64,000 nucleotides of DNA, taken from the NCBI GenBank assembly GCA_963920635.1, contig OY987298.1, forward strand, positions 68,531,949 to 68,595,948. The letters are read 5' to 3'. This document shows positions 13,760 to 26,170 of the stretch, piece by piece. Within the stretch, counting starts at the first letter, position 1; each line of letters opens with the position of its first letter. Both the position numbers and the translations under genes were made by a program. Origin of the DNA: Pseudeuparius sepicola (lineage: Eukaryota; Arthropoda; Insecta; Coleoptera; Anthribidae). The notes beneath the pieces were generated by a model, which was not told the DNA's origin, searched no databases, and worked only from the letters and a program-made list of their open reading frames with translations.

Positions 13760-16584
13760 TAATCGCAAATAATCGCACAAAACCCGCAGGAAAGTCATAA
13801 AAACTGTATAAACAATGGAACAATTCGGTATTTGGCAGTTATGAAATAGTACTTGATTAGATTATAGTTAAAGCGAATTTAAGTTTTATTGATATTTTTA
13901 AATGATATTTCAACTTCAGTAATTAGATAAATTAATAATAGGATGGCTCAACTCTATTATAGTTCTCTGTGTGGCCAATTTTCGTTTTTATAATGGGATC
14001 AAACAAGGTAAAAGACAAATGCACATGGATTCACTCATTATTTAAATCGATTGAACTTGTGGCGCCAATTTTGAATGAATCCAGAAGCGAACTATAAATA
14101 AGTAAGTGTGAAAATGAAGTACCTATTAGAAATATGTAGGCCATATTTTTAAAAATATGCAAATACATTCAAATTAGCTTTTTCTATAGAATGGAAAAGT
14201 AGGCAATTCCAGTTAACTGAACGATTACATTTTGATAACTATCCTAGATAGATATGAAATTTTTAAAATGCAAATAACACATATATTTTCGGTCATATAT
14301 TTCTGCCAATGATATCATTTTGTGGCACTTGATCTCCACATACTGTGTAACCTTTAATGTTCAAAAAATCATAAATCGTAAACGTTTTTGAGCAAGCGGG
14401 AAGGCTGCTGTGGAAAAGGATAGTTATACCATCACATATCTACCTATTTATGGTTTTATCACTTTTTGAATTTCCTATAAGAAAACTCAAATAACCCTGT
14501 TCTGTTATGTGTTATCAGTTTGTGAATAGAAGTTAGAGGTGTTCATTTTTTTTTTTGTAATATGACAATGAAATAAACTTGAATGGCATTGAAAGCATAT
14601 TTCACTCTGAAAACAAAAACATTTTCTTTGCCAACTGTGGCAAAACATGTTTCACACCTGCTACACTTTTTAAAATCAAGTAAATAAAATTGTGTTAAAC
14701 AGGCTGTCCTGTTATTCTATATACCTAAATGGTAAATGGCTTTACCATGTACTCTTCACATCAAATTATGACGATTTTCTTATTGACTCCGAGGCACCCT
14801 GCCTTATTAAATGGGGATACACAATAACAGTTATTTTCTGATAACATTTTTATATTGCTATTGATTTTAATCATTTTTGCATCAGTTTCATTCCATGTGA
14901 GACTGTTTGCTACATTTTTTTCTATGCAAAACTATGTTCTGAGAAACCGTTTGATATGGTGAGAAAGTCTTAATTTTTTATTAGGACAAATTCTGCAATC
15001 CCTATGATAATGTAGTTGAATGGGTTTAAAATTCAGTTAAAGTTACATAATTCAATTTGAGAGATGTTCTAATACGAGTTTTTCTACTGAAAACTTAGCA
15101 GTTTTTCTAACAATATCAAGAAAATTACATCTATCTAAATAGTCTAGCATCGTTGACTGACGTATTTGTCCTCGCCCTCCCCTAATAGGCTATTTTAAAA
15201 TTGATACCTTTATAGTCTATTAAAGAGCCTCACATAGAGTTAAAGTGATGCAAACATTATGGAAATCAATTGCAATCAAAATTATTATACATGATTTCCA
15301 GAAATATCTACATTTAGTAGACACACGGATGCATTAAAGCTATGTGATTTGATCCGGAACACGCCTGTAAAATTGTGACACGCTGCATGATTTTGATGAT
15401 TTTTTGTGTGGGTGTAGGAAGTGTGCTTATGCACTTGTGAGACTTATGGTGGCAGGCGTGGAGTAGTGCACCGCCTGCCATGATTTTAGCATATTTTCTG
15501 ACGAAGAATATGCCCTATTTAAGTATTGCGCCATTTTTGGGCTGTTTTGAATAAGTTTGTTTGATTTTCAGATATTTCCAAAGCATTAATTAAAAATCAT
15601 ATATAAAGTGTCTCCAATGTCACTATTTATAAAAAGTTTCTGCTTCTCGAAAAAATGAGAAAATCACAGTTGTTATTAAAAATAATATTTGCTTTTATGT
15701 ACCTATTTCTTTTATTTTTCTATGATAATATTGATTCTCGTAAATGTATTCCCATTTTATTTAGCTCCAACTGTTTTTTTTTTCTCATTTAATATTTTCT
15801 ATTTATTCTTCTTCTCTTCCCCTCCCTCTTTTCTTCTCCCAATCTTTTTCTTTTTTCTTTTCCTAAAAATACTGCTTCTTCTCTTCCTCTGAAATGACAG
15901 AGTGCATAAATTCTCTAGAGTCATTTCTTAACTACACATCGTTGAACTTATTTTGACTAATTGATTTTAATTTCACATGATAAACTTGTAAAGATCGTAA
16001 TAGTAGTTATTGGTCGTGTTCAGCACTTTCGGCAAGAAGAAGACATGGCTCAAAATCGTTGAGCGACAAATCTATACATGTTCTGATGCTCTTAAAGAGA
16101 GTACTCTGAGGTTTGCCATAGTTAGTACCAAATGTGACCGATAGCTGACACATTGTATAACCAATGGCTGACAGGGGTGTCAGGCATTGGAAATATTTTA
16201 CCCATTGATGTGAAATTTGTACACCATTATAAGGTTTATTATTAGAGACTTTAGAGATCATTTTTACCTGACTTGTGAGTTTCCCAGTGACATGTCAGGC
16301 ATTGGCTTAGCATAAACATAACATAAACCAATTGCTGACACCCCAACCAAAATCTTCAAAAACTTAAAATAATTCTAAATTAGTATCTTACCTTGTTTGC
16401 TTAGAAGTATAAGCCACAAAAATTAAGACAACTAAAAAATCTACACTAAAAACACGTAATTACACACTATTTTTTATAACGCTGCACTAAACAATTTTGC
16501 TAACAAACCACAATGAATATAACTTCTATAAATTGACAAGTCAGTAAAAATAGAGAAAACAAGATGACCAAACTTAGGAACATA
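13760..16584. other. Intron sequence without genes; pyrimidine tract at 15764-15890
   Basis: About 2.8 kb of AT-rich intron. The only notable part is a plus-strand pyrimidine-rich tract (TTCTTCTCTTCCCCTCCCTC within about 125 bases), which produces a 67-residue Phe/Leu-rich open frame that is low-complexity. GACATGTCAGGCATTGG-type words recur at about 16180-16310 and, in the same sense, near 19157-19185. Confidence 0.5.
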
Positions 16585-19063
16585 CAGGGTGTTTCATCTT
16601 AAGTGCGAACACCCCCGTAAAATTTGTATTCTCCATCCGATTTTAGCCGCGTTTTTTTCTAAAAATAGGCCACAAAAAACTCTACGTTGCTGCAAAATTT
16701 CAGGTCTTAATGGCAATTTTCAAGGCCTACTACAAATTTTTTTCTAGTAAAAAATGACGAAAACCATTTAGCGAATTTTTTATTTAAAATCTGACACCAC
16801 AGCGTTAATCAGAACAACCTAAAACCCCCGTATACCAAATTTGAACAAAAAATGTACAGGGAGTTCCATTCTGCAGGCTGTGAAAGTTGAGCAAAATAGG
16901 AATTTTAAACTCAACTGGCGAGTCAAGTGTGCCATGGAATTACTTCGAAACAGTTGGATGATGAACAGGACCACTCACAGTGTCGATGTGCAAAGATCCA
17001 ATAAAAAATATACAAGGTGTTCTTTTCTGTAGCAACTCGCAATGCTGAATTTTTTAAACTTTATACAGGTCAAAAATCGAGTATATCAAAACCACCCCAG
17101 ACATTACAAACGAACTAAGTCTAAAATATACAGAAGCCTGCCAGTCAGTAAGTCCATATGAGTTAAGGTGGCTAGTGTGCCACAACAGGAAACACAGAAA
17201 ATGTATCATCTTAGACAGTGACTTTATTGATAAAGGTCCAACAATTTGAATTGTTTTTATTTGTTGGTTGGATGATGTAAAGAAATAAATTGCTTTTGTA
17301 TTTATTAATATTTATTCAATGATTCCAGAGCACTCCTGACCAATATACAGGGTGTCCAACTTTAAAACTGTACAAACCCGTAAAATCTTCATTTTTGGAG
17401 ATAATCGCCTAAACTTTTTTTTGTTTAAAAGACCTTCAAAAACCGCGTCTTTTGACCTTCCTGCTATTTTCAAAATGCAAATCCAGGGCCGGCTGCGATT
17501 TTTTTATACCCCCGATTTTCACGAAAACCATTTAGCGATTTTTTTATTTAAAATCTGATCCCACAGCGTTAATTAGAACACCCCAAAACCCCCATATACC
17601 AAATTTTAACAAAAAATATACAGGGAGTTCCATTCTGTAGGGTGTCAAAGTTGAGCAAAATAGGAATTTTAAAGATATCTGGCGAGTTAAGTGTGCCATG
17701 GAATCCCTTCAAAACAGTCGAATGGTCAACAGGACCACTCAAAATGATGATGTGAAAAGATTTACTACAAAAATATACAGGGCATTTTTCTCTCAGGCAT
17801 CTCAAAATTCTGAAATTTTATGAAACTTATACGGATCAAGAGAGTACTCTGGAATCATTGAAAAATATTGATAAACACAAAAGTAGTGCGCATTTCTTTA
17901 CAAAGTGCCAACTAACAAATAAAAACAATTTAAAATATTGGGCCTTTCTCAACAAAGTCACTGTCTAAGATGATACATTTTCTGTGCATTTCCTGTTGTG
18001 GCACACCAGCCACCTTAACTGATATGAACTTACTGACTGATAATCTTCTGTATTTTTAGATTTAGTTCGTTTATAGTGTGTGTGGAGCGGCTTTGATGTA
18101 CTCGATTTTTGACCCGTATAAAGTCCCAAAAATTTCAATAATTTGAGATGGCACAGATAAGAATACTCTGTATATTTTGTATTGGACCTTTGCACATCAA
18201 CACCTTGAGTGGTTCTATTGACCATTCAACTGTTTTGAGGAGATTCCATGGCACCCTTGACTTGGCAGATGCCTTTAAAATTCCTATTTTGCTCAACTTT
18301 GACACCTTGCAGAATGGAACTCCCTGTATATTTGTTATTCAAATTTAGTATATAGGGGTTTTGGGGTGTTCTGATTAACGCTGTGGGGTCAGATTTTAAA
18401 TAAAAAATTGCTAAATGGTTTTCGTGAAAATCGGGGGTATAAAAAAATCGGAGCCGGCCCTGGATTTGCATTTTTAAAATGGCAGGAAGATCAAAAGAAG
18501 CGGTTTTTGAAGGCCTCTCAAACAAAAAAAGGTTAGGCTTTTGTCTCAAAAAATGAAGATATTACGGTTTTGTACAGTTATAAAGTTGGACACCCTGTAT
18601 AGTTTAATAAAAATTCAGCATTTTGACATCGCCCAGAGAAAAAGACCATGTACATTTTTGTATTCAATCTTTGCACACCAACACTTTGAGTAGTCCTGTT
18701 GATCATTCATCTGTTTTGACGGGATTCCATGGCACACTTGACTCTCCAGATGCCTTTAAAATTCCTATTTTGCTCAATTTTGACACCCTGCAGAATCTAA
18801 CTCCCTGTATATTTTTTGTTCAAATTTGGTATAAGGGGGTTTTAGGTTGTTCTGATGAACGCTGTGGTGTCAGATTTTAAATAAAAAAATCGCTAAATGG
18901 TTTTCGTTATTTTTTGATAGAAACAAAATTTGTAGTAGGCCTTGAAAATTGACATTAAGACCTGAAATTTTACACCAACGTAGAGTTTTTTGTGGCCTAT
19001 TTTTAGAAAAAAACGCGGCTAAAATCGGGTGGAGAATACAAATTTTACGGAGGAAACACCCTG
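16585..19063. mobile_element. Outer foldback element, 2.48 kb
   Basis: It starts CAGGGTGTTTCATC and ends with GGAAACACCCTG, each flanked by TA (16583-16584 and 19064-19065). Left-arm blocks such as CCGATTTTAGCCGCGTTTTT, TTCAAGGCCTACTACAAATT and AGGGAGTTCCATTCTGCAGG have inverse partners at 18780-19050. The arms are about 480 bases before a second element (17348-18597) of the same family interrupts the right half. Non-coding. Confidence 0.8.
17348..18597. mobile_element. Inner foldback element, 1.25 kb, nested in 16585-19063
   Basis: Ends are CAGGGTGTCCAACTTTAAA and, on the right, AAAGTTGGACACCCTG, with TA at 17346-17347 and 18598-18599. The arms include CAAATCCAGGGCCGGCTGCG and ATTTAAAATCTGATCCCACA with inverse partners near 18380-18480. 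It shares internal blocks (ACTCCCTGTATA, ATGGCACxCTTGAC) with its host, so the two are diverged members of one family, one inside the other. Confidence 0.8.
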
Positions 19064-19065
19064 TA

Positions 19066-20025
19066 TATAACTCATAACTCTGACTTCTACCAACATAAAC
19101 ATTTCAATAGAATGGATTTATATCTGCTTATTAGCTTATTTTTTAATTAAATAAAACATGTCAGGTTTAGGCAATGTGTCAGGCACTGGTATGTTTAGTC
19201 ATATTATTTATATTTAACCATGACTGTGTATCAAATGCATAGCTATAAATATATCTTCTATGTTTCAATAATTACCAATAACTTACAAAATTGTGTTCAG
19301 GGTCTTCAAGCGAAAACTCTAATCCCCGTATTATTTCCCTAATTTTTGCATATAGAAAAAAGTTTTATACAGGCTGTATCGTAAAAGTGGGATAAAATAT
19401 ATTTTTTTGTCTTTAATAATAAACATCCTGTATATTTTTTGGATATTTTAAAAGAGCTATTTTTTCTGATTGCAATGATATTTGTAACATGTGGATATTT
19501 GCACTTCCCTTTAGCAAGTTACATAAAGATTGTTTTAGGTCATTTAAAATCGATTTACCCAATAATTTCTTTTGCTGATTCATTACTTCCATGTACGTGT
19601 TTAGTACATACTTTACCTATGAATATTCGCTTTTGAATTAGGTCGAGGAACTAAGGAGATAAATTCAGTCTTAAGGTCAGGAGTGTTAGTAGTAACAATT
19701 TTTATTTAGCTCTTTCAATAAGCTATTGTACAAAATTATGGTAGGTACAATAAATTTTTTCATCCATTTTCATTTTACTCCATGTCTTCTAAATTGTTCT
19801 TATTTTGGCAATTTACATCATCAAAGAAATAGATTATTATCAAGCCTGTATGGCAAAGAAATGTTTCCGAAATTCATGTTAAAACTATGAATTTTTGTTT
19901 AATTTTTTAAATTTTGATTTAATTTATTAAATTCAAATATTCCTTTCCTTTCTGAAATATTGATTTAACATAAATTTGTACTAGAATTTTGTGTATAAAA
20001 GTCACTTCGGGACCTCGCTATATAC
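19066..20025. other. Intron sequence, nothing recognised
   Basis: AT-rich spacer. Two CTGTATA words near 19374 and 19428 resemble element ends, but no paired terminus was found. Confidence 0.4.
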
Positions 20026-20640
20026 TTATTTATGGTGCTCAAAATTAAAATTAGTGTATTTACTTAAAGAAACTGGAAGTAAATTTTGTTTACTTTTAAA
20101 GATAAAAATAAACACTAAATAACTTATACTACATTTTTGACATTTAACCATTTTAGTTTTGTAAGCAATAACTAATTTTTGCATATTAGATTTATTAAGA
20201 TTGAAAATAGTTCGCATTACTTTATTCTGTATCGACTTGTAAATTTTGAAACATATAATCATCAGCTCCATACAAAATTGTAGCACAATATAAAAAGTGT
20301 GGACATACTTTTTATTATATAATATTATTTTTTAGAGTAAATGCTCAAATCAGCACTAACATGCCTTAAATATGTTACTATGAGACGAATAAAATTGGAC
20401 CGAGAATACTACGTTGAGGTACACCTACATCATTAACTTCTCTACGAGAATTTTTTTATTTACCTTTGGTGATACCTTCTATTTAAATCAACACGCCTTG
20501 TCCTTTCAAACAATAACAATAATCAATCCCTATGGTTTCAAAACCCCTTTGGAAGTCAAGAAATACAACCAATACAAATTCTTCTTCACCAAGAGATCTT
20601 CTCCAGCTTTCAATTACAAATTGCATTGCAGTTTCAGTAG
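20026..20640 (-). pseudogene. Non-LTR (jockey-like) reverse transcriptase relic
   Basis: Reading the minus strand from about 20640 downward, one frame gives TETAMQFVIESWRRSLGEEE followed by FVLVVFLDFQRGFETI. This is the first catalytic motif of non-LTR reverse transcriptases (LDFxxAF, with the metal-binding Asp). About 50 codons on, another frame gives VNDVGVPQRSILGPILF, the GVPQGSxLGPxLF motif. The terminal part (20286-20026) has LQ..KSIQNKVMRTIFN and YLVFIFIFKSKQN, typical of the thumb region. The YADD block between them is lost, and frame changes and stops occur throughout. It is a dead insertion inside the synthetase intron, antisense to the gene. Confidence 0.75.
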
Positions 20641-23170
20641 AAAACTATTTAATAATCGATAACCAAATAGTGAAAAACTTTCTTTCAAAATCCTTTTGGA
20701 AAACATTCAGAGGAATTGTTGTTAGACTTTAACCCTAGAATTCTCTTCCCCAGCTGATTTAGAGTTACAGACTCAAAATGTTCAAACTTGTATTCAGCAG
20801 GAATATTAATCTTTGGTCCCGATCCGCTGAGCAGATTCCACCAAGGTGAGATTTCATGAGATCTGGACTTTTAGACCATCGGAGAGCGAAAGTCCTCTTC
20901 TGATCTGATCTCTCGTCCCGCTCTGCGATCTTTCAACACGTTGAATATTTTTATTTTAAAATGTATCGAACAATTTTGTAAGAAAATGTTATTTGTAAAT
21001 GCACATTATGTTTATGAAGCCAAGGTTCATGTTTTTGTTGACAAGGTAAAAAATCAGTTCGTTCACAGATTATCCAATAAAATAGTATGCAACTTTCACT
21101 AGAATATCTGTGTTGCCAAACTTGCGAATTCAGTGAACTGCGCATTATTTCAAATAATGTTGCTATAGCAAATTGACCAACTATTAATGTGCGTGAACTG
21201 GTTTTAAAAGTAATTTATATTTTTTCTGAATTTAGACATCTTAATAAAAAGCTACAGTATGCGATAATTAATTGGAATTTCTATAAAGCTGTTTTTGTAT
21301 CGCAATCTATAAGCTGTGTATTATGAAGAAATTGTAATTTTTTTTGTTAAGTTACCTTTGATGAACTTTATGCAATATTTATTTTTCCTGCTCCCTGCTC
21401 CATAAGTACACTTTACGTACTTGCAAGCATGCCCAAAGCGTAAGTCAAATTTTCGAGGAGCCCTGCCGGTTTCGTTGCTAGGTACAAAAATTGTTGATAG
21501 GTACAAAAAGAGTTGCCTAGCAACTCTATCTCAGCAAGAACCTTAAAACCTTTTAGGAAATATATGTAACAATATGAAACTTGCATCAGTTTGAATATGT
21601 TTCCCAACTATCGTTATATAAAGTTGTTTCGATTAGAACGAAACATGAATTATTTGAGAGATTAAATAAGAGTGGCCTTATATGGGATATATTTGACAGA
21701 CAGTTGTATGGCGTAATATTGAAGCACCCAATTGGCCCCCGGCCGGTTTCAAGACATGTCATTTCAGAATGTACAGCAAGACAGTATTCAAACTTAAGTA
21801 ATAAAATACATTTGTCATTGAATTGAAATAAGTGATGCACCCAACTACTAAACTGTTGGTCTGGGGTTCAAATCCCACACAATTTTTTTAAATTTTTTGA
21901 GATCATCACTATATTCTTCATCTTATATTTCATCACTGATTATCTTATCTTAATATTATCACATTCTACTCCATAGTTTAAAGTTTAATTCAAAGTAAAG
22001 TCTGAAATTGTTAGTAGTAGGAAAATTTTAATACATTACTACAGTGCACTTTTGTTTGTTGTTTCTGAGATATTATTAAAAAAACGTTTAATAAAATAAA
22101 TTAACACCTTGTCCCGTTTTTATTAAGCATTTCCTGGCCCATCTTTACATGATTTTTTTTGCTTAAAATGATATTTGCTATCACCAGTTCTAATGATATC
22201 TACAACTGGGACATCCTAACATTTATGAAAGAATGTGATTTATTGATAATAAAATTAATAATATGGTAGGCTGAACAACGTCTCAATCAATTACTGCGTA
22301 AATTTTATAAAAGAAATTACCCCTATTTTTTTTAATAATATATTATTCGGTCTTCTCATGAAGTAGAGTCCAAAGGACAAAGAATTTGCAACAATTTTTA
22401 AATATCCCGCCACATTTTGGATCAATTAGAGCACGTATTTATTTGCCCTGTATCATAGTTTCATTCAAATTTGAAATAATGAATTTTCCAGACAACTTAA
22501 AAAAGTGAGAAATATACACATGCCTATGGCATATTTGAATTATTTATTAGGTTTAGCTTAGATTTGTGTGTAAAATAGGAAAACTGATAGATTGCACCAG
22601 AAAAATCTGGTTGTGTAGTTTTCCACGACCTGTACTTTTACCATTCAGTCTTTTTCGACTCATGCTCATATGAACATTTCTGCTTAAAATGAGTTAACAT
22701 AATGTAACTTGTGCACAAATTACTAAGGCTGGAAATAAAAGTCATCAAAAGTATGTTTAGTTACAACTAGCTGGAAAAACTGGTACATTTGAGACGGTAT
22801 TTTTAAAATATGACGTTTTAATTCCGTCCATCTATAGAAGAATCTACTACAAAGGTTCTTCTATGGTCCAATCTAATCTGCTATGAGTCGGTAGTAAGCA
22901 TAGAAAACGTGACGGAGGCAAATAAGTAAGCAAACTAGAATAAAACCTGTGGAGTAAGTAACACGGTGCGTATGCAAAGTTGCTGGTTGTAAAAGAAAAT
23001 TGAAATGTAGTGAAACTATTCTCGATTTCGGACAGTATGGCAAATAGATTCGTACTGTAGGCCTCAAGTAACGGTATTTTCTTTTCGTATAAAAGAAAGA
23101 AATACCTTCGGTGCAACCAAAGTAGGTAAATACAATAAATGCTGAAAGACCCGTTATTTATTTTAAATCA
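20641..23170. other. Intron sequence; no gene recognised
   Basis: 2.5 kb of AT-rich intron with only short open frames. A tRNA-like half at 21841-21895 is listed separately. A GC-richer patch at about 20815-20945 has no identifiable content. Confidence 0.4.
21841..21895 (+). ncRNA. tRNA 3'-half-like sequence (possible SINE remnant)
   Basis: CCAAC and GTTGG (21841-21863) can pair as an anticodon-type stem, and the sequence GGGGTTCAAATCCCAC has the look of a T-arm with a B box (GGTTCAAATCC). A run of seven T follows, as for a pol III terminator. No D-arm or matching acceptor stem is seen, so this is at most a tRNA-derived fragment. Confidence 0.35.
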
Positions 23171-23778
23171 TATGAAGAAATTATATACCTAATACAGCTG
23201 ATACTGCAAAATTTCAAAAGTCTAGGCCTACTTGGAGCCTTTTTTCCCACTTTGATTTTTACTCCTAACAAATTTAAAACGCATACAAATCAAAGTAGAA
23301 TTAGGCTTTTGAATTTTTTTACGCCTGCCCAGTTTTTCATCATTAATAAGTTTCCTCTATTAAATTTTGACGTGAAAGCTACAGAAATAACACGCTTCTA
23401 AAAAAGTAGGAAAAAGGCTAAAAATCAAAGTAGGCCTAGACTTTTGAAATTTCGCAAACCTACTCATTTTTTTCATTCCGTACAAGTTTCCTTAATAACA
23501 AATTTAAAACGCATACAAATCAAAGTAGAATTAGGCTTTTGAAATTTTTTATGCCTACTCAGTTTTTCATCATGAATAAGTTTCCTCTATTACATTTTGA
23601 TGTGAAAGCTACACAAATATCACGTTTCTAAAAAAAGTAGGTAAAAGGCTAAAAATCAAAGTAAGTAGGCCTAGACTTTTGAAATTTCGCAAACCTACTC
23701 ATTTTTTTCATTCTGAACAAGTTTCGTTAATAACATGTTGTCGTAAAACCTACAAAAAGGTCACCTTATTGGTATGAG

Positions 23779-24610
23779 CTGGACCAACACTATATTAAAG
23801 ACCCGAGCATGCCGTCATATTTCATTGTTGTTTACGGATTGGGGTGGCGCTACACGACGAAAAAAATTATAGGTTATAAGAGGGCATTCTGGGTATTGGG
23901 ATGTCAGTTTCTGACGTTTAAAAAATCCAAAATTTTAAATATCCAGCTTTATTATGATTTACCTTCTTTTTACGGTAACGAATTGTCTTTGCATCCAGTA
24001 TTTGGCAGTTTTATCCTATTAATACGGCTTTTCGAGGTAGATTTGTTTGTGATAACATGAAATTTTCGCGCACATGAAGAAAATGGTATGCACAGACTAT
24101 TAGGTGAATTTCAGAAGAACAAACACTATTTTGGAATTATGGTATGATCTGATCAACCAGCTGAAGAAGCGAAAATTAAAGATATTATTTTGGAAGAGTA
24201 TTTTTTAACGTATTATAGCTTCAAAGCGAACCAATAGTCCTCCATGTAAAGAAGAAACTGAAAAATCTAATGTGTTTTATGCTTTCACATACTACAACTA
24301 GTCATGGACTGCGTTTCAAACCAAAAGGTACCAAATACTCTTGCTTGCTTTTTAGACTCGCTTTTCTTAGAAAATGTATGAAAATATGCCATGTGAACTT
24401 GTCAAATTAGAGGGACATAACAAACAAATATTTTATTTTATTTTGAATATTAACTTTGTTGTAACAGACATATTTGCATGTTTTTATTTTATAAAAGATT
24501 CTGCAACAATGGTGTTTTAACTAAAACCACCGTGTAAATTTGTTTCGTCGTGTAGCGCCGATCGCTTGAAACAGCGCTATGCACAGGTCTTTAATATAGT
24601 GTTGATCCAG
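23779..24610. mobile_element. 832-bp non-autonomous element with 7-bp target duplication
   Basis: The left end CTGGACCAACACTATATTAA and the complement of the right end CTGGATCAACACTATATTAA are inverted copies, continuing as AAGACC. GTATGAG lies on both sides (23772-23778 and 24611-24617). The uninterrupted target, TATTGGTATGAGAAATTAG, is present at about 26124-26142. A full-length sister copy in the opposite orientation spans 31465-38447. The 83-residue frame 23809-24060 has no recognisable domain and is not conserved as a frame in the sister copy. Seven-base duplications are compatible with the P superfamily, but the superfamily is an inference. Confidence 0.85.
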
Positions 24611-24624
24611 GTATGAGAAATTAG

Positions 24625-25440
24625 TTTTTCGACATTTGTAAGGCATGCGTGAGATCAAATTTCAACTTGAAATGTTTTTGTCATTTACAAGAGTCGTCCA
24701 AACAAGATACAGGGATTACATATATGTCTTTTAAAATTTATAGATAAACTTCGTAAAAATAAAAAGAAAGTTCATGTGAACTTGTATATTTTAGCTTCGC
24801 TTTATGTATTTTAATTTAAGCTTAGGAGTTTTAATGTTTAAATCTTTTTTGTATTAATTTGTTCTTTGATATGCTTGGTTGTTTAATGGTTGTGTTCTGG
24901 TATTCAATTGTTCGAGCCCAAATGTTAGGGCATTTTTTCTGTACATTTGCACCAGTCTGTTAAAAAGCTCGGTGTTACAAAAAGACCGGTACCTACCAAC
25001 TGACTTAGTTTAATTTAGGTTTGGGCAAGTTCCAATAGTGATCACTCAATTTTTTTTCAACAATAAATGGTTGGAAAATAATTGGCAGCGATGAGACAGA
25101 TTGTAGAATCATTTTAAGTATGTTCTATTTATACTCCTGGCAGCAACGTGTGCGGGTGTGTTTATAAAGAAAATCACGTGTTCAACAAATTAAGATAATA
25201 TTGAGGCGGTTGCCAAAAAGCGGAAAATTTATGTTGTTGGCAAAAGCATAAAGGATAGCTTTCTTCAACTTATGATATCTTGATACACTGGGTTGTATTT
25301 GCACTGGGGATATCAAATTTAAAATCAAAACACTTTAATAAAGCTTGTTGGAACTTGTTTTACCGATTTGTTGTATTTTTATCCCATTTGTGTGGCTGGA
25401 CTATTATTCAAACATATTTCCTATTTGGATGGACATGTTT
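24625..25440. other. Intron sequence, nothing certain
   Basis: Around 24880-24945 there is a weak tRNA-like pattern (GGTTGTTTAATGG, then GTTCGAGCCC and a T run), too weak to call. No protein seen. Confidence 0.35.
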
Positions 25441-26170
25441 CTAAAAAGTGGTAAAAAAGGCTAAAAGTCCTACCTTTCAGCCTTTCTTGGTTATGTCAAG
25501 TCTTTAGTATACAGTATGTCTCTGGATTGTTTGAACAACTCTTGTATATGACAAAAAAAATTCGAGTTAAAATTTGATCTTTTGGAATTCAGCCTTGCTT
25601 TGTTTGAAAATAATTTGTGACATAATTTTAGTTACGAAAATTCATGTTCGTGTTGGAAATTTTGAAAAAATAATTTTTAACACCTATAAAGTGGCTTTTC
25701 ATAGGGTTTAGGACAAAATGTTATTAAGGAAACTTATTCAGAATGAAAAACTTAATAGGTTTGCAAAATTTCAGTAGTCTAAGCCTACTTCGATTTTTTA
25801 GCCTTTTTATTTTTTTATGTTGTTATGTGTTATGCCGAAAAACTGGGTGTGAAAAAATTCAAAAGTCTAGGCCAACTTTGATTTTTTTCTCCCAAAAAAA
25901 CTAAAATGCACAAAAATCAAAGTAGGCTTAAGCTTTTGATGTTTAACATGTTGACGCGAAAGCTACAGAAGGGACACTTTTCTAGGAAAAAAGTGGAAAA
26001 AAGGGCTAAAAATCAAAGTAGGCCTCGACTTTTGAAATTTCACAAATATCTATTCTGTTTTTCATTCTGAACAAGTTTACTTAATAACATTTTGTCGTGA
26101 AACCTACAAAAAGGTCACTTTATTGGTATGAGAAATTAGTTATTCAAAATTTCCAAGGTTTGCGTGATTT

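Larger units (their letters stand above)
23200..26170. repeat. Diverged about 230-bp repeat, interrupted by a MITE
   Basis: Units contain AAATCAAAGTAGGCCTAGAC, TTTTGAAATTTCGCAAACC and AACAAGTTTCCTTAATAACA. The block AACAAATTTAAAACGCATAC starts near 23268 and 23498, a period of about 230. Related units recur at about 25440-26150, and the segment ACCTACAAAAAGGTCAC, TTTATTGGTATGAGAAATTA at 26103-26140 is the same sequence that is split by the element at 23779-24610. It therefore gives an empty-site paralogue for that insertion. Non-coding. Confidence 0.75.

Noticed and set aside
15689..15892. 67-residue Phe/Leu-rich open frame resembling a membrane protein
   Set aside because: It is the translation of a pyrimidine-rich low-complexity tract with no start context or conserved pattern.
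21512..21524. GTTGCCTAGCAAC, a match to the RFX X-box
   Set aside because: A single 13-base palindrome in deep intron, with no nearby promoter; expected by chance at some rate.
23809..24060. 83-residue frame inside the 832-bp element as its transposase remnant
   Set aside because: No THAP or other transposase motif is visible and the frame is not kept in the sister copy at 31465-32217.
24870..24950. tRNA-like A and B boxes
   Set aside because: Matches are weak and no stem could be drawn; left unannotated.
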